A stretch of DNA of 13,831 nucleotides, taken from NCBI GenBank assembly GCA_016763395.1, contig JAESTW010000080.1:1-13831 (forward strand), in the 5' to 3' direction. The notes under the pieces were generated by a model. The model was not told the DNA's origin and did no database searches. It saw nothing but the letters and a program-made list of their open reading frames with translations. Shown here piece by piece: positions 13,535 to 13,831 of this stretch. The stretch comes from Kofleriaceae bacterium. Its GTDB lineage: Bacteria > Myxococcota_A > Polyangia > Haliangiales > Haliangiaceae. The stretch's first letter is position 1, and every line of letters starts with the position of its first letter. The translations under genes were made by a program, and so were the position numbers.

Positions 13535-13831
13535 TTATTCCTTGCTCTCTGGTGCGGACTCTTCGTTGTCGCTAGTAGTCTCTTCACCACCCGTAGCCTC
13601 TTTGGGAGGCTCTTCCTGCGACTCGTCATCGGAATCAGAGGAATCAGAGGAATCAGAATCGTCACTCTCCGGTTCAAGAACCGCCGGCATCGCTATAGAA
13701 ACGACAACGAGGGCCGGACGCAGGAGTCTCTCCTCCATCATATATCCGGTTTGTAGAGCAGTTATCACGGTACCTGGGTCGTGATCGGCACTAGGAGCCT
13801 GCGATACAGCCTCGTGAACGGCTGGGTCGAA
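13535..13831 (-). CDS. grpE: Nucleotide exchange factor GrpE, C-terminal part (5' end outside window)
   Basis: The frame is open from the window edge to TAA at 13535, giving 98 residues. The first part carries the GrpE signature: FDPAVHEAV, PGTVITALQTGYMM, then EERLLRPALVVVS, which belongs to the C-terminal beta-domain that contacts the DnaK nucleotide-binding domain. GrpE releases ADP from DnaK. After this domain comes an unusual 44-residue tail of which 19 residues are Asp/Glu and 11 Ser (SDSSDSSDSDD, then EEPPKEATGGEE). It includes three tandem 9-bp DNA repeats. Most GrpE proteins end shortly after the beta-domain. The gene lies 3 nt upstream of dnaK, and the dnaK ribosome-binding site follows its stop. 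An internal GTG at 13768 is in frame but is not the start. Confidence 0.95.
   Translation of the reverse strand, partial: FDPAVHEAVSQAPSADHDPGTVITALQTGYMMEERLLRPALVVVSIAMPAVLEPESDDSDSSDSSDSDDESQEEPPKEATGGEETTSDNEESAPESKE
13631..13657. repeat. Three tandem copies of a 9-bp unit inside grpE
   Basis: GGAATCAGA occurs at 13631-13639, 13640-13648 and 13649-13657 without gaps. On the coding (minus) strand the unit encodes part of the Ser/Asp-rich tail (S-D-S type). The unit length is a multiple of three, so copy-number slippage would change tail length without a frameshift. Confidence 0.85.

Noticed and set aside
13220..13784. Two long plus-strand frames opposite dnaK and grpE
   Set aside because: Both are antisense to highly conserved chaperone genes and have no recognisable product.
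13535..13831. CIRCE-type heat-shock operator
   Set aside because: No TTAGCACTC/GAGTGCTAA-like inverted repeat is present; any operator would lie upstream of grpE, outside the window.

Overview
The window is ordinary bacterial chromosome, gene-dense, with operon-style spacing. I see no transposase, integrase, phage gene, CRISPR array, tRNA or rRNA. The gene set suggests a Gram-negative bacterium of the Myxococcota / former Deltaproteobacteria type: outer-membrane-style lipoproteins, a membrane-anchored Ser/Thr kinase with DWG in place of DFG, a DnaJ lacking its zinc finger in the dnaK operon, and tandem CNNM/CorC proteins next to a soluble histidine kinase. That placement is an inference from gene content, not a phylogenetic result.

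Layout. (a) 1-972, minus: a two-heme cytochrome c lipoprotein ending in a DM13 domain, cut by the window edge. (b) 1138-5564, minus: a four-gene unit read as zinc-ribbon membrane protein, soluble histidine kinase, CNNM/CorC protein without its terminal domain, then full-length CNNM/CorC protein; the last three genes overlap. (c) 5565-5753: a divergent promoter region with a small perfect inverted repeat. (d) 5754-9162, plus: a DUF362 protein with a cysteine-rich C-terminal half, followed after 1 nt by a membrane-anchored Ser/Thr protein kinase. (e) 9173-13831, minus: the chaperone operon grpE (3' end only), dnaK, dnaJ-like, then a periplasmic-binding-protein-like lipoprotein of the penicillin-binding-protein-activator (LpoA) type. 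Junctions here are 3 nt, a 4-bp overlap and 1 nt.

How the parts may work together. GrpE, DnaK and the DnaJ-like protein form an Hsp70 machine, and the coupled lipoprotein ties envelope growth or stress to the same transcript. The CNNM unit looks like divalent-cation transport with a soluble kinase; no response regulator is in the window. The DUF362/kinase pair appears co-translated. Its most interesting part is the C-terminal half of the DUF362 protein, where the cysteine layout recalls the [4Fe-4S] domain of NuoB and hydrogenase small subunits. Two genes (the cytochrome and DUF362) lack a Shine-Dalgarno sequence and carry a -10-like hexamer 6 nt before the ATG, which suggests leaderless transcripts. 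No stretch above 300 bases lacks a gene. I found no clearly new multi-gene system; the strongest candidates are listed as findings.
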